Assembly: GCF_047511655.1 (NCBI RefSeq)
Contig: NC_133400.1
Coordinates: forward strand, 33,744,001-33,808,000
Source: Castor canadensis
Lineage: Eukaryota > Chordata > Mammalia > Rodentia > Castoridae
Direction of reading: 5' to 3'
Length of the DNA stretch: 64,000 nucleotides
Positions within the stretch are counted from its first letter, which is position 1. The number at the start of each line of letters is the position of its first letter. This document shows positions 31,366 to 42,608 of this stretch, in pieces. The notes beneath the pieces are model-generated. The model had not been told where the DNA came from. It was given only the letters and a program-made list of their open reading frames with translations, and did no database searches. Made by a program: the position numbers and the translations under genes.

Positions 31366-34300
31366 TCCTGGGTAACAATACATGTGGAGGGGAAGCTGAT
31401 GGGGTTCATGGTGGATACCGGCACCCAGTATTCGGTTTTAAACAAGACACATGGACCTTTGAACAAGGCATGAACAAGTGTTGTTCAGGGGGCCACCGGT
31501 ACGCAGTTATGTACATGGACTACCAAAAGAAAGGTAAACTTAGGAAAACACCAGGTCACACACTCCTTCCTGGTTGTCCCTGAGAGCCCCGCTCCCCTGC
31601 TCGGACGGGACCTACTCACCAAAATAGGGGCCCATATCCATTTTGAACCAGATGGAATAATTGTGACTGATCGAAAAGGGAGCCCGATTCATGTCTTGTC
31701 CCTATCATTGGCTGACGAGCATCGTCTGTTTGAGAGTCAACAGGAACCAGGAGGGGACATGACTCATTGGGTAAAAAGATTTCCCACGGCCTGGGCGGAG
31801 ACTGCGGGAACCGGTCTCGCCAAACACCACCCGCCCGTAGTTATACAATTGAAGGCTTCCGCTCTTCCCATTCGGGTGAAACAGTATCCTATGCCTGAGG
31901 AGGCCCGAAGAGGCATAGCCCCTCATATCCACAGGCTAATAAAGGAAGGAGTACTGCGGCCTTGTCAGTCCGCCTGAAATACTCCTCTGCTCCCCGTCCA
32001 AAAGCCGGGAAGCGGGGACTATAGGCCTGTGCAAGACCTACGAAAGGTAAACGAGCGGACGGAGGACATTCATCCCACCGTTCCGAATCCCTATACCTTG
32101 CTCAGCCACCTACCCCCCTCGCAAGTATGGTATACAACCCTTGATTTGAAAGATGCTTTCTTCAGCATTCCATTGTCAGAAATTAGTCAGCCGCTATTTG
32201 CTTTCGAATGGCAAGAAGATGGGGGCCAATCCGGACAGCTCACTTGGACCAGACTGCCGCAAGGATTTAAAAACTCTCCCACCCTGTTTAATGAGGCCCT
32301 GAGCCAGGACCTGGAACCTTTTCATCGGAGCCACCCACGAGTCACTCTATTACAGTATGTTGATGACTTACTGTTAGCGGCAGAAACCCGAGAGGAGTGC
32401 ATCAAGGCTACTGAACACCTGCTAACGGAATTAGGTGAGCTGGGGTATCGGGCAAGTGCCAAGAAAACTCACATCTGTAAAAGGTCAGTGACATATTTGG
32501 GTTATCGGATTGCAGATGGGGCAAGATGGCTGACTGATGCCATGAAACAGACTATTCTGGCTATCCCATCCCCGACATCCACTAGGGGGGTGAGAGAATT
32601 CCTGGGCTCCGCGGGGTTCTGTAGACTCTGGATTCCAGGATTTGCGGAAATAGCCAGACCCCTATATGAGGCCACCAAAGAAGCTCCAGATTGGAGTTGG
32701 GGAGAGAGAGAACAACAGGCCTTTGATCAGCTAAAAGACGCTCTTTTGCAGGCCCCTGCCTTAGCCTTGCCAGATCCTACAAGACCATTCACTCTGTTTG
32801 TAGATGAGAAAAAGGGGGTAGCCAAAGGAGTCTTGACCCAACAGCTAGGTCCCTGGAAGAGACCAGTGGCATACTTTTCCAAGAAATTAGACGCAGTAGC
32901 GGCAGGATGGCCCCCCTGCCTCCGCATCATAGCGGCCATTGCCGTGCTGGTGAGAGAAGCCGATAAACTAACCTTTGGACAGGCCCTCTGGGTAACGGCC
33001 TCTCACCCGGTGGAGGGAATCCTTAAACAACCCCCTGGGAAATGGATGACGAATGCCAGGCTCACCCACTACCAGGGGCTCTTGTTGGATTCCCCTCGGA
33101 TCACATTCACAGATCCTGTAATCCTGAACCCTGCCACCTTGTTGCCTAACCCGGAACTGCAGACACCTGTCCATAACTGCAAAGAATTCCTCTCCGAAGT
33201 TACACAGGTACGGGCTGACCTAAAGGATACCCCCCTGTCCGGCTGCAAATTAAACTGGTACACGGATGGAAGCAGTTTTTTCCAAGATGGAGCCCGAAGG
33301 GCAGGGGCAGCTGTAGTCGACCAAGAAGGAAATACGGTATGGAGCAGCGCCCTCCCACCCGGAACATCAGCCCAAAAAGCGGAATTAATTGCCTTGGCAG
33401 AGGCCCTGGAGAGGGCAAAAGGAAAGCGAGTCAATATCTACACCGATAGCCGCTATGCTTTCGATACCATCCATGTCCACGGGGCCATCTATCGCGAAAG
33501 AGGATTCCGCACAGCAGAAGGAAAACATCTAAAGAACCTAGCCGAAGTCCAGCGTCTATTAATGGCAGTGGAAAAACCGAAGGCAGTGGCAGTGATGTAT
33601 GTCCCAGGCCACCAGTCTGCCAAGACGCCGGAAGCTGTCGGTAACAACAGAGCAGATCAAGAAGCAAAGAGAGTAGCAATGGTGAGTCCTCCCATGGAGA
33701 CAGGGCAACCTTCCACGGTTGCGGCGATAGACGTGCCGGTCCCAGAGCTCCCTCCGCTACCCCCCCGACCAGAGTACTCCACAGAGGATTTCACTTGGAT
33801 GAGAGCCCACTCCCCCTTTAGAAAAGGGGAAGACGGATGGAAAAGCGACTTGGAAGGCAAGTTAATTCTGCCTAAAAAACTCGGACGATTCCTGTTGGCT
33901 AACTTACATAAGTCCACCCATTTGGGGCGGAAAAAATTACTAGACTTGTTGACATCTGCGCAGCTCCGATTTCCGAACCAGACCATAGCAGTCCGCCAAA
34001 TTGTAAAAGATTGTGCCAGCTGCACAATCATAAAACCAGGACGAAGGGAGGGGCACCATACAGGTACTCGGGAACGGGGGAGGGCTCCGGAAAGAAGTTG
34101 AAAAGTGGATTTTACTGAGGTAAAACCGGAAAAGTTTGGGTACAAATATTTGCTGGTATTCATAGATACCTTTTCAGGCTGGGTGGAGGCTTTTCCTACA
34201 AAGAAGGAGACGAGTCAGGTAGTGGCAAAGGCTTTGCTAGAGAAAATCATACCCAGATATGGGGTGCCCGAGGCAATTGAGTCAGATAACGGTCCGGCTT

Positions 34301-34985
34301 TTGTTAGTAAAGTCCTGCAGGGACTAGCCCAGACTATGGGGGCCAATTGAAAGCTACATTGCGAATATAACCCCAGAGCTCAGGGCAAGTAAAAAGGATG
34401 AATAGGACACTAAAGGAGACCTTAGCCAAATTGGCCCTGGAGACTGGCAGTGATTGGGTGACGCTCCTTCCCTTGGCCATCTTCCGGGTCCGGAACTCTC
34501 CCTATGTCCACGGGCTAACTCCCTTTGAGATCCTGTATGGGGCTCCACCCCCCATCATTCAGAGGACCTTAAGCCCGAGACTAGGTGATCTGGCCCCAAA
34601 TTATCGTGTTACTCTACAGGCTTTAGCTAAAGTACAACAACAAATATGGCCCCTAATTCAAGCGTACCATACTGCAGAGAGGACCCCGAACACGGAGCAT
34701 GGCATAGTCCCGGGGGATATGGTATGGGTTAAAAGACATCAGTCCAAAACCCTAGAGCCTAGATGGAAAGGACCTTATGTTGTACTGTTTACTACCCCTA
34801 CCGCCCTCAAGGTCGACGGGATTGCAGCATGGGTACACCATTCCCATGTAAGACGGGCTCACCCTCCGGAGAAAAAACAGGAAAATTGGTCTGCACGAAA
34901 GCATCCAACAAACCCACTCAAGCTCCGGCTGATACGGGATGCTCCAAAAAACGAAAACACTCCAGATGCTCCGCAGCCCTCCTAA
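31336..34985 (+). pseudogene. pol: pol (protease, RT/RNase H, integrase), broken
   Basis: Gag-Pol enzymes copy the RNA genome and insert it. Protease: DTG active site at 31414-31422 and GRDLL near 31605. RT: YVDD at 32356-32367 with LPQGFKNSPTLF upstream. RNase H: YTDGSS (about 33258), AELIALAEAL, YTDSRYAF and the NNRADQEA end. Integrase: HX3H (about 33907) and CXXC (34012-34023) zinc site, then DFTE and SDNGPAF for the two Asp. Lesions: TGA at 31471, 31975, 34099 and 34348, each where the family has Trp; a net 1-nt loss near 34379-34385; and Lys (AAA, 34392-34394) at the position of the catalytic Glu, 35 residues after the second Asp. The longest uninterrupted piece is 31978-34098. The final part (to TAA 34983-34985) continues in the shifted frame. 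Confidence 0.93.
34611..34620 (+). other. Candidate env splice acceptor
   Basis: ACTCTACAG|G after a T/C-containing stretch, about 144-210 nt upstream of the possible env ATGs. Chosen by position and CAG|G form; other acceptors are possible. Confidence 0.3.
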
Positions 34986-36969
34986 AATGGGATTATCACC
35001 TGGGTCCACTACACCCACATCAGACCGGCAGATCCGGTAGCTACGAAGAAAGGCTTCCTGCCAACAAGAAGGGTGTCCCACCACAAGGAAAATTTTTTCA
35101 AACTCAAACTTCATACTGGACCTCGGTAACTTTATTCCTTTTTCTAACCCTGTCCACCACTTGCTGGGGGCATACAAATCCACATCAACCTTTTAACCTG
35201 ACCTGGATGATTGTAGATGTGTCCACAGGAGACATTCTTAACCAGACCTCCAAGGTGACCCCTCCCAGCACCTGGTTCCCAGAATTATACTTTGACTTAA
35301 GGGCCTTATTCACTGTCAGGGGACAATGGGATTTGCGCCAAAGTTACTTCTATGTCTGCCCCGCTCCCCAACCCAACCACAGAAAAAAATGTGGAGGAAT
35401 CGCAGACTATTATTGTAAGTCATGGGGTTGTGAGAGCTCAGGGGATATATGGTGGCCACCCCCCAAACAGGGGGACCTTATTCAATTAAGTAGAGTCTCT
35501 CAATCTGGCATTACATACCACCAACCTAGACCTATAAATAAGGGATGCCCAACTCCCCCCAATTGTAATCCCATTATGATAAATTTCACTGATTTAGGAA
35601 AAAAGGCAACGAATTGGGAATTGGGTAAATCCTGGGGAGTCAGACTCTACAAAACAAATCATCCAGGAGCCCTTTTTACTTTGCGGCGTGTGCGACAACC
35701 AGTCTCTACTCTAACAATAGGCCCTAATAAGGTACTTAGGCCACCCTATGTAAAGCCACCTCCCCGACCTTCCACAGCTCATCACCTTCCCTCAACCATA
35801 GCCCGGGCTATGTTACAACTCCAAGACCATCAGAAACCAGCCCTCCCCTGGTGAGGCCCAGTCTCATGACCGGATCTAAAGACCCCCTCTGGGAGCTAGT
35901 GGGTGCTGCCTTCCTGACGTTAAACCACACCAACCCTAACATGACTAACTCCTGTTGGTTATGTTATGATGTGAGGCCCCCATTCTATGAGGCAATAGGG
36001 CTAAACACCACTCACGATACCTCATCTGAGGAAAACCCTACTCAATGTTCCTGGGGAGACCGTAAGAGAGGTCTGACCATACAGCAGGTAAGCGGCCAAG
36101 GAACCTGCTTAGGAAAAGTGCCAAAGAACAGACGGGACTTATGTACTGTTATTAACGCCAGTTCTACCTGGGAAAATGCTATTAAATGGGTAATTCCAAA
36201 GGACAATGGGTGGTGGCTATGCTCGCGGTCCGGACTCACCCCGTGCCTATCAACTAAGGTGTTTAACAGCTCTAAAGAATTCTGTGTTATAGTGACTGTG
36301 CTGCCCCGCATCCTCTATCATTCGGAAGAGAGTCTATATTCATACTGGAATACAAAAATGGTTGAAAAAAGGAAAAAGAGAGAACCTATTTCCACAGTAA
36401 CTATTGCTACCCTACTCAGCCTAGGGTTAGCGGGAGCAGGAACCGGCATAGCTTCTTTGGCCACCCAGCAGAAAGGGATGTCTTCGCTGCGTGCAGCCAT
36501 AGACAAAGATATAAAAAAAATAAAAACCTCCATTAGCCACCTAGAAAAATCCCTCACTTCCCTGTCTGAGGTAGTACTTCAAAACCGACGAGGTCTGGAT
36601 TTGTTGTTCCTCCAAAAGGGGGGACTATGTGTTGCTCTAGGGAAAGAATGTTGTTTTTACGCTGACCATACCGGAGTTGCTCGTGACTCCATGTCTAAAC
36701 TTCGAAAGAGCCTGGAACAAAAAAAACGAGAAAGAGAGGCCGGGGAAAGCTGGTTCGAGTCTTGGTTTAACCAGTCCCCATGGTTGGCTACCCTTTTATC
36801 TGCATTGGCAGGGCCAATAATAATCATCCTATTACTTGTTACCATAGGACCCTGGATTCTAAACCGACTTATGACCTTTGTCAAAAGTCGAATTAATACT
36901 ATCCAACTTCTGGTCCTCCGCCAACAATATCAGGCTCTTCATCCCCTTGAGAATGATTCCTCAATTTAG
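34829..36969 (+). pseudogene. env: env (SU and TM), one frameshift
   Basis: Env is the membrane glycoprotein for entry. In-frame ATGs lie at 34763 and 34829; the latter gives a 114-residue leader ending in a hydrophobic signal (SVTLFLFLTLS) with likely cleavage before His at 35171, next to the NPHQ motif. SU has a proline-rich region (about 35740-35800) and CWLC at 35953-35964. The furin site RKKR is 36370-36381, followed by a hydrophobic fusion peptide. TM has the conserved heptad/immunosuppressive-type segment from 36577, CX6CC at 36628-36654, a membrane anchor (about 36785-36870) and a YQAL tail motif. The frame changes in SU within about 35800-35853 (TGA at 35852 in the first frame). From there to TAG at 36967 the reading frame is intact for 372 codons. 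Env overlaps the end of pol. Confidence 0.92.
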
Positions 36970-36974
36970 GCCGT

Positions 36975-36989
36975 AAGAAAAGGGGGGAA
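36975..36989 (+). other. Polypurine tract
   Basis: AAGAAAAGGGGGGAA, immediately before the 3' LTR, is the plus-strand DNA primer site of the provirus. Confidence 0.92.
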
Positions 36990-37397
36990 TGAAAGGAATA
37001 GGAGGTCTCAGCGGGCCCCAACCCCCTTGTTGGAGAAACCAGTACCAAACACCCCATGTAGATAAGATAAGCAATGCGGCAGGGCTCAGTTAGGGCATAT
37101 AGAATGTGGGGAATGTGAGTGGGGGTACATGCAAGATGTGAAGTACGTGCAAGATGTGAGGTACGCGCAAGATGTGCTCTGCCTGCTTGCCCAATGTTGA
37201 TAACGAAAATATGCACGCCACCGCGGTCTATATAAGATTTCCCCTAAAGAGGCTCAGGGTCGTGTTTTTCCTAACCGGTCCTGCGTGTCCGTGTGGGAGC
37301 TCGACCCTGGCTAGCCAGCCCAATAAACTCTGCTTTGTAGATTGCATTCACGCCTGGCTCTCTGTCTCTCGGGGGAATAGGATTCCGGGTCCTAACA
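36990..37397 (+). repeat. 3' LTR (408 bp)
   Basis: Same ends and elements as the 5' LTR: triple repeat 37125-37178, TATATAA 37229-37235, AATAAA 37322-37327. One G fewer in a G-run and seven transitions separate the two LTRs. Confidence 0.95.
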
Positions 37398-37401
37398 ATA
37401 C
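37398..37401. repeat. Target-site duplication ATAC, right copy
   Basis: Identical to 28719-28722. The intact pair shows that both LTRs come from one insertion with no later rearrangement between them. Confidence 0.9.
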
Positions 37402-37449
37402 AAGGAACGTGAACACCTGTAGATTTTGGTCTCCATGGTCCCCGGGGAC

Positions 37450-37865
37450 CAATCCCCCATCAACACAGTGTTAGCCAGCTTTCTGTTTTGCCAAAAATAC
37501 CAGAAAAAAAAATCAACTTAAAGGAAGAAAGATTTATTTTGGTTCAAGGTTTCCAAGGTTTTAGTCCACAGTCACTTGGCTTCATTTTTTCTGGGCCTGT
37601 GTGAGGCAGAGTACATGATGGAATAGACCTACCCACATCACAGCAGGCAGGAAGCAACAACAGCAGCCTTGCTTTTGTAACAAAGCCTCTTCCCCAAAAC
37701 CCATTAAGCTATGAATCCATTAATGTGTTGACCCACTGATGAGGTTAGAGCCCTCATGATCCAATCCTTTAGTAGGTACCAAAGGCCCCACATTTACACT
37801 GGGGACCAAGCCTTTTAACATGAGCTTTGGAGGGACATGTCAAATCCAAACCATAACAAACATGG
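37450..37865 (-). mobile_element. MaLR-type LTR
   Basis: 'atcaacttaaaggaagaaag', 'cagcaggcaggaagcaac', 'gctatgaatccattaatg', and 'actggggaccaagcctttt' in the same order as 22270-22745. Confidence 0.7.
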
Positions 37866-38759
37866 AGGGACAACAACATTTCATTATGACTTCACTTTTT
37901 TAAGGAGCAGGGATTCCAGAGGTCTTTCTTTTCAATTAGCTACAGAGACTAAGATGTAGTTGAGCATGGAGACGTTGAGAGTAGATCCAAAATGAGGATC
38001 CTACTATTTGGAAGTAAATACCCTGTGTCTCAGATTTCAGGCACTTCCAAACACCAACTATAAGTCCCTGATAGGAGAAGGGAGATCAAACTCTTGCCAC
38101 CTACCAGGGTGGGACTTTCCTACTTTAGAGTTTAGTAAATTTTGTGTGAATCTTGTCAACATTTCATCAAAGATAATTAGTTTTCCAAAACATAGTGACT
38201 TCAAACAGCAGCACTTTCTATCTCACAGTGTTCATGAATTAGGAAACGGGGCACCATTCATCTGGGTCTCTTGTCTCATGGCTGTCTCAACACAAGGGTG
38301 TTGGTTTAGGCTCCAGACTCAGCTGAAGGCTCAGCAGGGGAAGGACCTACTTCCATGCTTACTCATGAAGTTGTTGGCAGGACTCACTTTCTTATGGGCT
38401 GTTGACCAAAAGCCGCCCACAGTTCCTTGCCAGGTGGCCCCCGCCCTCAAGGTGATCACAAAAAGGAGCTAGAGAGAGAATGAGAGTAAAATGGAAGTGG
38501 CCATATTTTATCACCTTCCACTGATCAGAAGAAAGTCACTAGGTCTAACCCATCCTCAATAGAAGGGATTATATGAGGGCACGTGTACCAGGAGCAGGGA
38601 TCACTGGGAGCTATATTAGAAGAAGCTGACCACAGGACTCCCGTGGCATCATGTACTATAAAAAACATTCTCAGAAGACCCCTGCCCTTTCCTCTCACAG
38701 GATCAACCCCCAATGATGACTCAGATAGTTGACCTTTGCAATTGTGCCTCCCCTCTGCA
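37866..38759. other. No supported gene
   Basis: A 154-codon open frame at 38008-38472 has no recognisable domain. The region around 38160-38500 ('catagtgacttcaaacagca', 'ggctgtctcaacacaagg') resembles an old MaLR-internal or LTR relic, but I cannot place it firmly. Confidence 0.35.
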
Positions 38760-39060
38760 TATTCTATAAATGCTTCATTTATTTTCTCATGGTTCGAATA
38801 TCAATTCAAATGTCACCTGCTCAAAAAAGAATCTATCACTCTATAAACTGGTCACTTCAATCATCAACTCATTAGCTCGTTTTTTCATAGCTTTTATGAA
38901 AAAAATGGCTCACTGTTCACTTATTACTGTTATTTCCCTGTCTAGACTATCCATCATTAGGTAAGGGAAAGACCTGATTTATCTTATTCAGCACTACATC
39001 CTATATAACAGTAGGATATACTATAAATATTTGATAAATTATGAATAATTTGAATAAATT
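38760..39060 (+). mobile_element. L2-like LINE fragment
   Basis: 'caattcaaatgtcacctgct' and the downstream 'atatttgataaattatgaat' fit a diverged L2 3' end in plus orientation. Confidence 0.45.
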
Positions 39061-39084
39061 AATGAGTCCCATATAATGTGGCTT

Positions 39085-39200
39085 CAAGGTTCAAACAGGT
39101 TGTTTACTTCCCAGTGCCTCATTTTCCCAATATGTAAAATAAGAATGCATTCTCCCTAGACCTCCACAAGATACCTGAGAAATATTTTAACTTTAGTGTG
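39085..39200 (+). mobile_element. MIR fragment
   Basis: 'gtgcctcattttcccaatat' followed by 'gtaaaataagaatgcat' is the plus-orientation MIR core. Confidence 0.5.
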
Positions 39201-39282
39201 TAACTATTATTTTTCATATGTAGTTCCTTGGTCAAAAGTTTTCTCTTTAAGTCAAATTAAGTGCAACAAAACCCCAAGGAAA

Positions 39283-39408
39283 CCAAGTATGGTGGCACAT
39301 ACCTCTAATTTCAGCACTCAGGAGGCTAAGGAGGACGGCAAGTTTGAGGCTAGCCCAGGCTACATAGCAAGATGTTGTCTCAAAACAAAATTAAACCAAA
39401 CAACACAA
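39283..39408 (+). mobile_element. B1/Alu-like SINE
   Basis: 'agtatggtggcacatacctc', 'agcactcaggaggctaagga' and 'caggctacatagcaagatg', ending in an A-rich tail. Confidence 0.85.
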
Positions 39409-40189
39409 AACATGTTAAGGAAATTATGAGAGGAACAGCTGGGAGACAACTTGATCACAGAATCACTCTGGTCAAAATACCACAGTTCTAGTTTTGATTT
39501 TACCATGGACTATGGGATTTTGAGGTGAGGCTAGATAGGGCTTAATAATGCTGACTATATTTTGCAAAGAAAAATCAAGCCACCAAATCTAAATAAGAAT
39601 TTTTTTAGGGAACCTCTGATGTAGAAGGACATCTTGGAGACTTGTTTGCATGCAGCCTGTTAGGATTCTTGATGCATACCAACAATCTATGGAGTCCACA
39701 GTGTAGAATGCATGTAACTGGGATTGCTCAGAGAACTGAGGGTGGATAATGACCGTGTCTGAAAGGCAGCTTCCGAGCTGAATTTAAAATAAAAATCCTC
39801 AATTAATGGCTAGATAGGGACAGATATGCAACAAAGCAAGTCTTGTGAATGTCAATAGTAGAATCTAGGTGGTGGGTATACAGATGTTTATTGTAAAATT
39901 CTACTCTGTCACACGCTTGAAGATTTTCCTAATAAAATACAGGTAAAATTTAAGCCTCAACAATGACAGTTGAAGAATTCAAATCCTTGTTTAAGTATTC
40001 TGAACTGCAGAACTCCTCTTTCTCAGATATACCATGTCGGCCTGTTTGCTGATTGTCGCTTTGAGTGGTGATTCACTCAAAAAGCAATTTTCAGAGGCTG
40101 TGTCTGGAAACTTCTAGGGTTGACAGGTGGGTAAGAGATTTCCAAAGTCATGTCAAAATGCCATGTGCAAAGAGCAAAGGAAGTACTAG
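39409..40189. other. Mostly unique; short L1 tail
   Basis: About 39830-39955 resembles an L1M 3' end ('ggtgggtatacagatgttta', 'cctaataaaatacagg'). The rest is unassigned. Confidence 0.4.
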
Positions 40190-40370
40190 TGACCATATGC
40201 TGCCCACTCATGACCTCATTTGACCCCAAAAGACAGGCAGGGCAGACAATAGCATGGCCACCTTACAGGCATGAAGATGGAACCCCAGGCATCACACAGC
40301 AGATGGAAGAGTCAAGATTTGAACCTAGGTCACTGAACTCAAATTCTGTACTCTCAATCTCACAATGATA
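40190..40370 (-). mobile_element. MIR SINE
   Basis: 'ggcatcacacagcagatgg' and 'agatttgaacctaggtcact' are MIR on its complement. Confidence 0.6.
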
Positions 40371-40399
40371 ACCAACTTTCTTATGCTTTTATGGAGTCC

Positions 40400-40605
40400 A
40401 AGCTCTGTTTACAGCTTTGTGTTTCTCCTCATTACAACTCCATCAAGTAGGAACTACTTTTGTTTTCCTCATTTCATAGAAGGAAGTGGAGACTCAGAGA
40501 GATTAGTTAGCCTGCCCAAGGTCACCAGCTAGTTAGAGAATGGAGTTAAGAATTCAACCTCATCATGATCCCAAGGCATCTCATTGTTAAGCAATAGTAC
40601 CCACT
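40400..40605 (-). mobile_element. MIR SINE
   Basis: 'gtttacagctttgtgtttct', 'gactcagagagattagttag' and 'cccaaggtcaccagctagtt' in consensus order. Confidence 0.75.
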
Positions 40606-40984
40606 GATCATTATCCACAATCATTTAAAGGCTTGTAGGATTGGATTAATTTTCCCATCAAATCAAATTCCCTGGATATATGTATATAATGAATTTCCCA
40701 GTAGCTGTGAAGTTAGCCTGTTCTGTGAGTGCTCTCCTTAATTCATCACTAGCACTGTACAAATACTGCAGGAGCTTAAATATGTTTATTCAAATCACTA
40801 TACAACCAGCCTTTCAGAAATATGTTGGTAGATAGTACCATCGGGGGAAAACAAAATCCCATGAGATTTTAAAACACTTCTCTAGTTCTGAAACTACTCC
40901 AAAAGCAAGTTGTGTTTGTACTCTGGCTATATCTGTTAAAGGGGTCACTTCCACAGAGTGTTCAGGGCAACAAAATTCTCAGTA

Positions 40985-41600
40985 GACAAAAAGTGCAAGC
41001 AGTTCAAATGTCTGTCTTCCATGAATAGATTCAAAAAGTGTGGTATATCTATAGAATGGAGGACTGGCAATAAAAGAAATATAACGCTGATAAAAACTGC
41101 AACATGGATGAACCTTGAAAACAGTTAAGGGAGAGCTATGTAAGCTGATCAGAGGGACCCTGTGCAGTGTGTGACACTGTTTGGTATCCAAAAGAGGCAA
41201 ATCTATAGTCAGAAAGTATATTGGCACTTTGGAATGACAGATAAAAGAGGTGTGGGATTTGTTCTAAAACTGATGATGGTGAGGGTTTTCCTAACTGTAA
41301 ATACACTCAAAGCCATTTGTACCCCCAAAATGAATCACTTCTATACCACTTGAGGTATGTCTCAATAAAGCTGTTGGAAATTAAGGGCTACTGTACAATA
41401 TAGTGACCATAGTTACCAAAACCTAGTCTTGAACGTCACCAGGAGATATTTGAAGGGGCCTCCTCACAAAATAATGGGAGTGTATACGGAGATATGCTAA
41501 TTAGCTCTGCTTGGCACAATGTATACATATTTCAAAACAACATACCATACATGATAAATATAACCATCTTTCATTTACAAAAAGAATTGAAAACAAAAAC
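40985..41600 (+). mobile_element. Old L1 3' end
   Basis: 'gcaacatggatgaaccttg' with 'ctatgtaagctgatcagag', then the far 3' tail ('actgtacaatatagtgacca', 'acggagatatgctaattagc', 'aatgtatacatatttcaaaa'). The open frame at 41162-41353 is L1 debris. Confidence 0.65.
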
Positions 41601-42065
41601 AAAAAAGAAGCCAGAAACACACAAACAAAAGATCCTGAATTGCCTCAGAGTTAAGGAAACAAGGAACGAAGTCCAGATAAAGGCCACATTTTTGTTAAAT
41701 GCTTTTAACTGAGTTTAAAAGAACTAGTAGCATACTTTTCTGTGGAAAAAGTAAGTTTTAAATTATTATTGTAGTCATTTCAAAATGAATGAAATGATAG
41801 TTAAAAATGTGTTTTATTATTTTTCAAAGCCAAATAAAACTGTTCTTTATTCTTGGGTGGGGCCTTCCTGCCAATCTGGGGTGGACTAGTGACAAGCTTA
41901 CTGTGCCCAGGACACGTGCACATCAGGGTTGCTTCTAGCATCACCTTCCACACTGAGACTTCCCAGACAGCACCTGAACCTGCCCTTTCCCTGCACACTA
42001 TACCTACAGCAGACCAGAGACCCTCTCAAAGGCCTATTTGTGGCTCTCTTGCTACTAAAATCAAA
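41601..42065. other. No supported feature
   Basis: Unique sequence leading into the TTTC tract. Confidence 0.45.
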
Positions 42066-42084
42066 CTTTCTTTCTTTCTTTCCT

Positions 42085-42116
<32 letters not shown>

Positions 42117-42147
42117 TTCCTTCCTTCTTCCTTCCTTTCTTTCTTTT
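42066..42147. repeat. (TTTC)n microsatellite
   Basis: About 80 bp of TTTC/TTCC repeats directly beside the T-rich (3') side of a minus-strand L1, so it probably grew from the L1 poly(A). Confidence 0.95.
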
Positions 42148-42164
42148 AAAAGTATTCCTGTGTT

Positions 42165-42570
42165 TTTCTTTTTTATTTTATTTTTATTATCAAATTATTG
42201 TTATACTAGAGGTGCAAAAGTGCTTACAATATGTCTTGGTTAAATTCACCCCTTCCATCATTCTCCTTTATTCCCAGGTCTCATTTTCCCATTTTCATAC
42301 ATGAGTACATAATATTCCCACCATATTCACCCTCCCACACCCTTTCCTGATATCCTCCCCCTCCCACTGGTGCCAATCCCCAGACAGAACCTGTTTTACC
42401 TTCCTGACCTTCGTTTTTGAAAGCAGACATTTTTGTTTAAGACAAAACTATACAAGGAGTTCCACTATGACATTTCCACATATGTATGTATTATGTCCTG
42501 AATCAGTTCATTTCCTCCTTTTCTCTTTTCTAACTTGGTCTTCTTCTTGTGCTAATTCAACAGGTTTAAA
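42165..42570 (-). mobile_element. L1 3'UTR, lineage-specific type
   Basis: T-rich left end, then 'gcttacaatatgtcttggtt', 'attcaccccttccatcattc' and 'gacatttccacatatgtatg'. The same 3'UTR type appears at 2240-2345 and 11090-11230. Confidence 0.7.
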
Positions 42571-42608
42571 AATTCTATATTCGTTCTTGTATAGGAAGTA
42601 CATCAAAG

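Larger units (their letters stand above)
28723..37397 (+). mobile_element. Endogenous gammaretrovirus provirus, nearly full length, defective
   Basis: Complete structural order: LTR, tRNA-Gln primer site, leader, gag, pol, env, polypurine tract, LTR, with a matching 4-bp target duplication. Gammaretroviral traits seen directly are gag and pol in one frame separated by a stop codon with a pseudoknot-like sequence, PPPY late domain, a single CCHC knuckle, CWLC in SU, CX6CC in TM, and env overlapping the pol end in another frame. No accessory gene is visible. All three genes are broken (details under each). LTR divergence (7 substitutions in 408 aligned bases) suggests insertion within the last few million years, depending on the substitution rate used. 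Confidence 0.97.

Noticed and set aside
31193-34350. TGA codons read as selenocysteine or recoded tryptophan
   Set aside because: Nuclear mammalian and retroviral translation do not read TGA as Trp, no selenocysteine element is visible, and frameshifts elsewhere show that the genes are decaying. Mutation is simpler.
34763-34828. First ATG at 34763 as the definite env start
   Set aside because: Both 34763 and 34829 are possible and neither is supported by signal-peptide position; 34829 was used as the more conservative start.
28723-37397. LTR differences as further APOBEC3 evidence
   Set aside because: Five of the seven LTR differences are at CpG sites and go in both directions, so ordinary methyl-CpG decay explains them.
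38008-38472. 154-codon open frame as a gene
   Set aside because: The frame has no domain and appears to lie in repeat-derived DNA.
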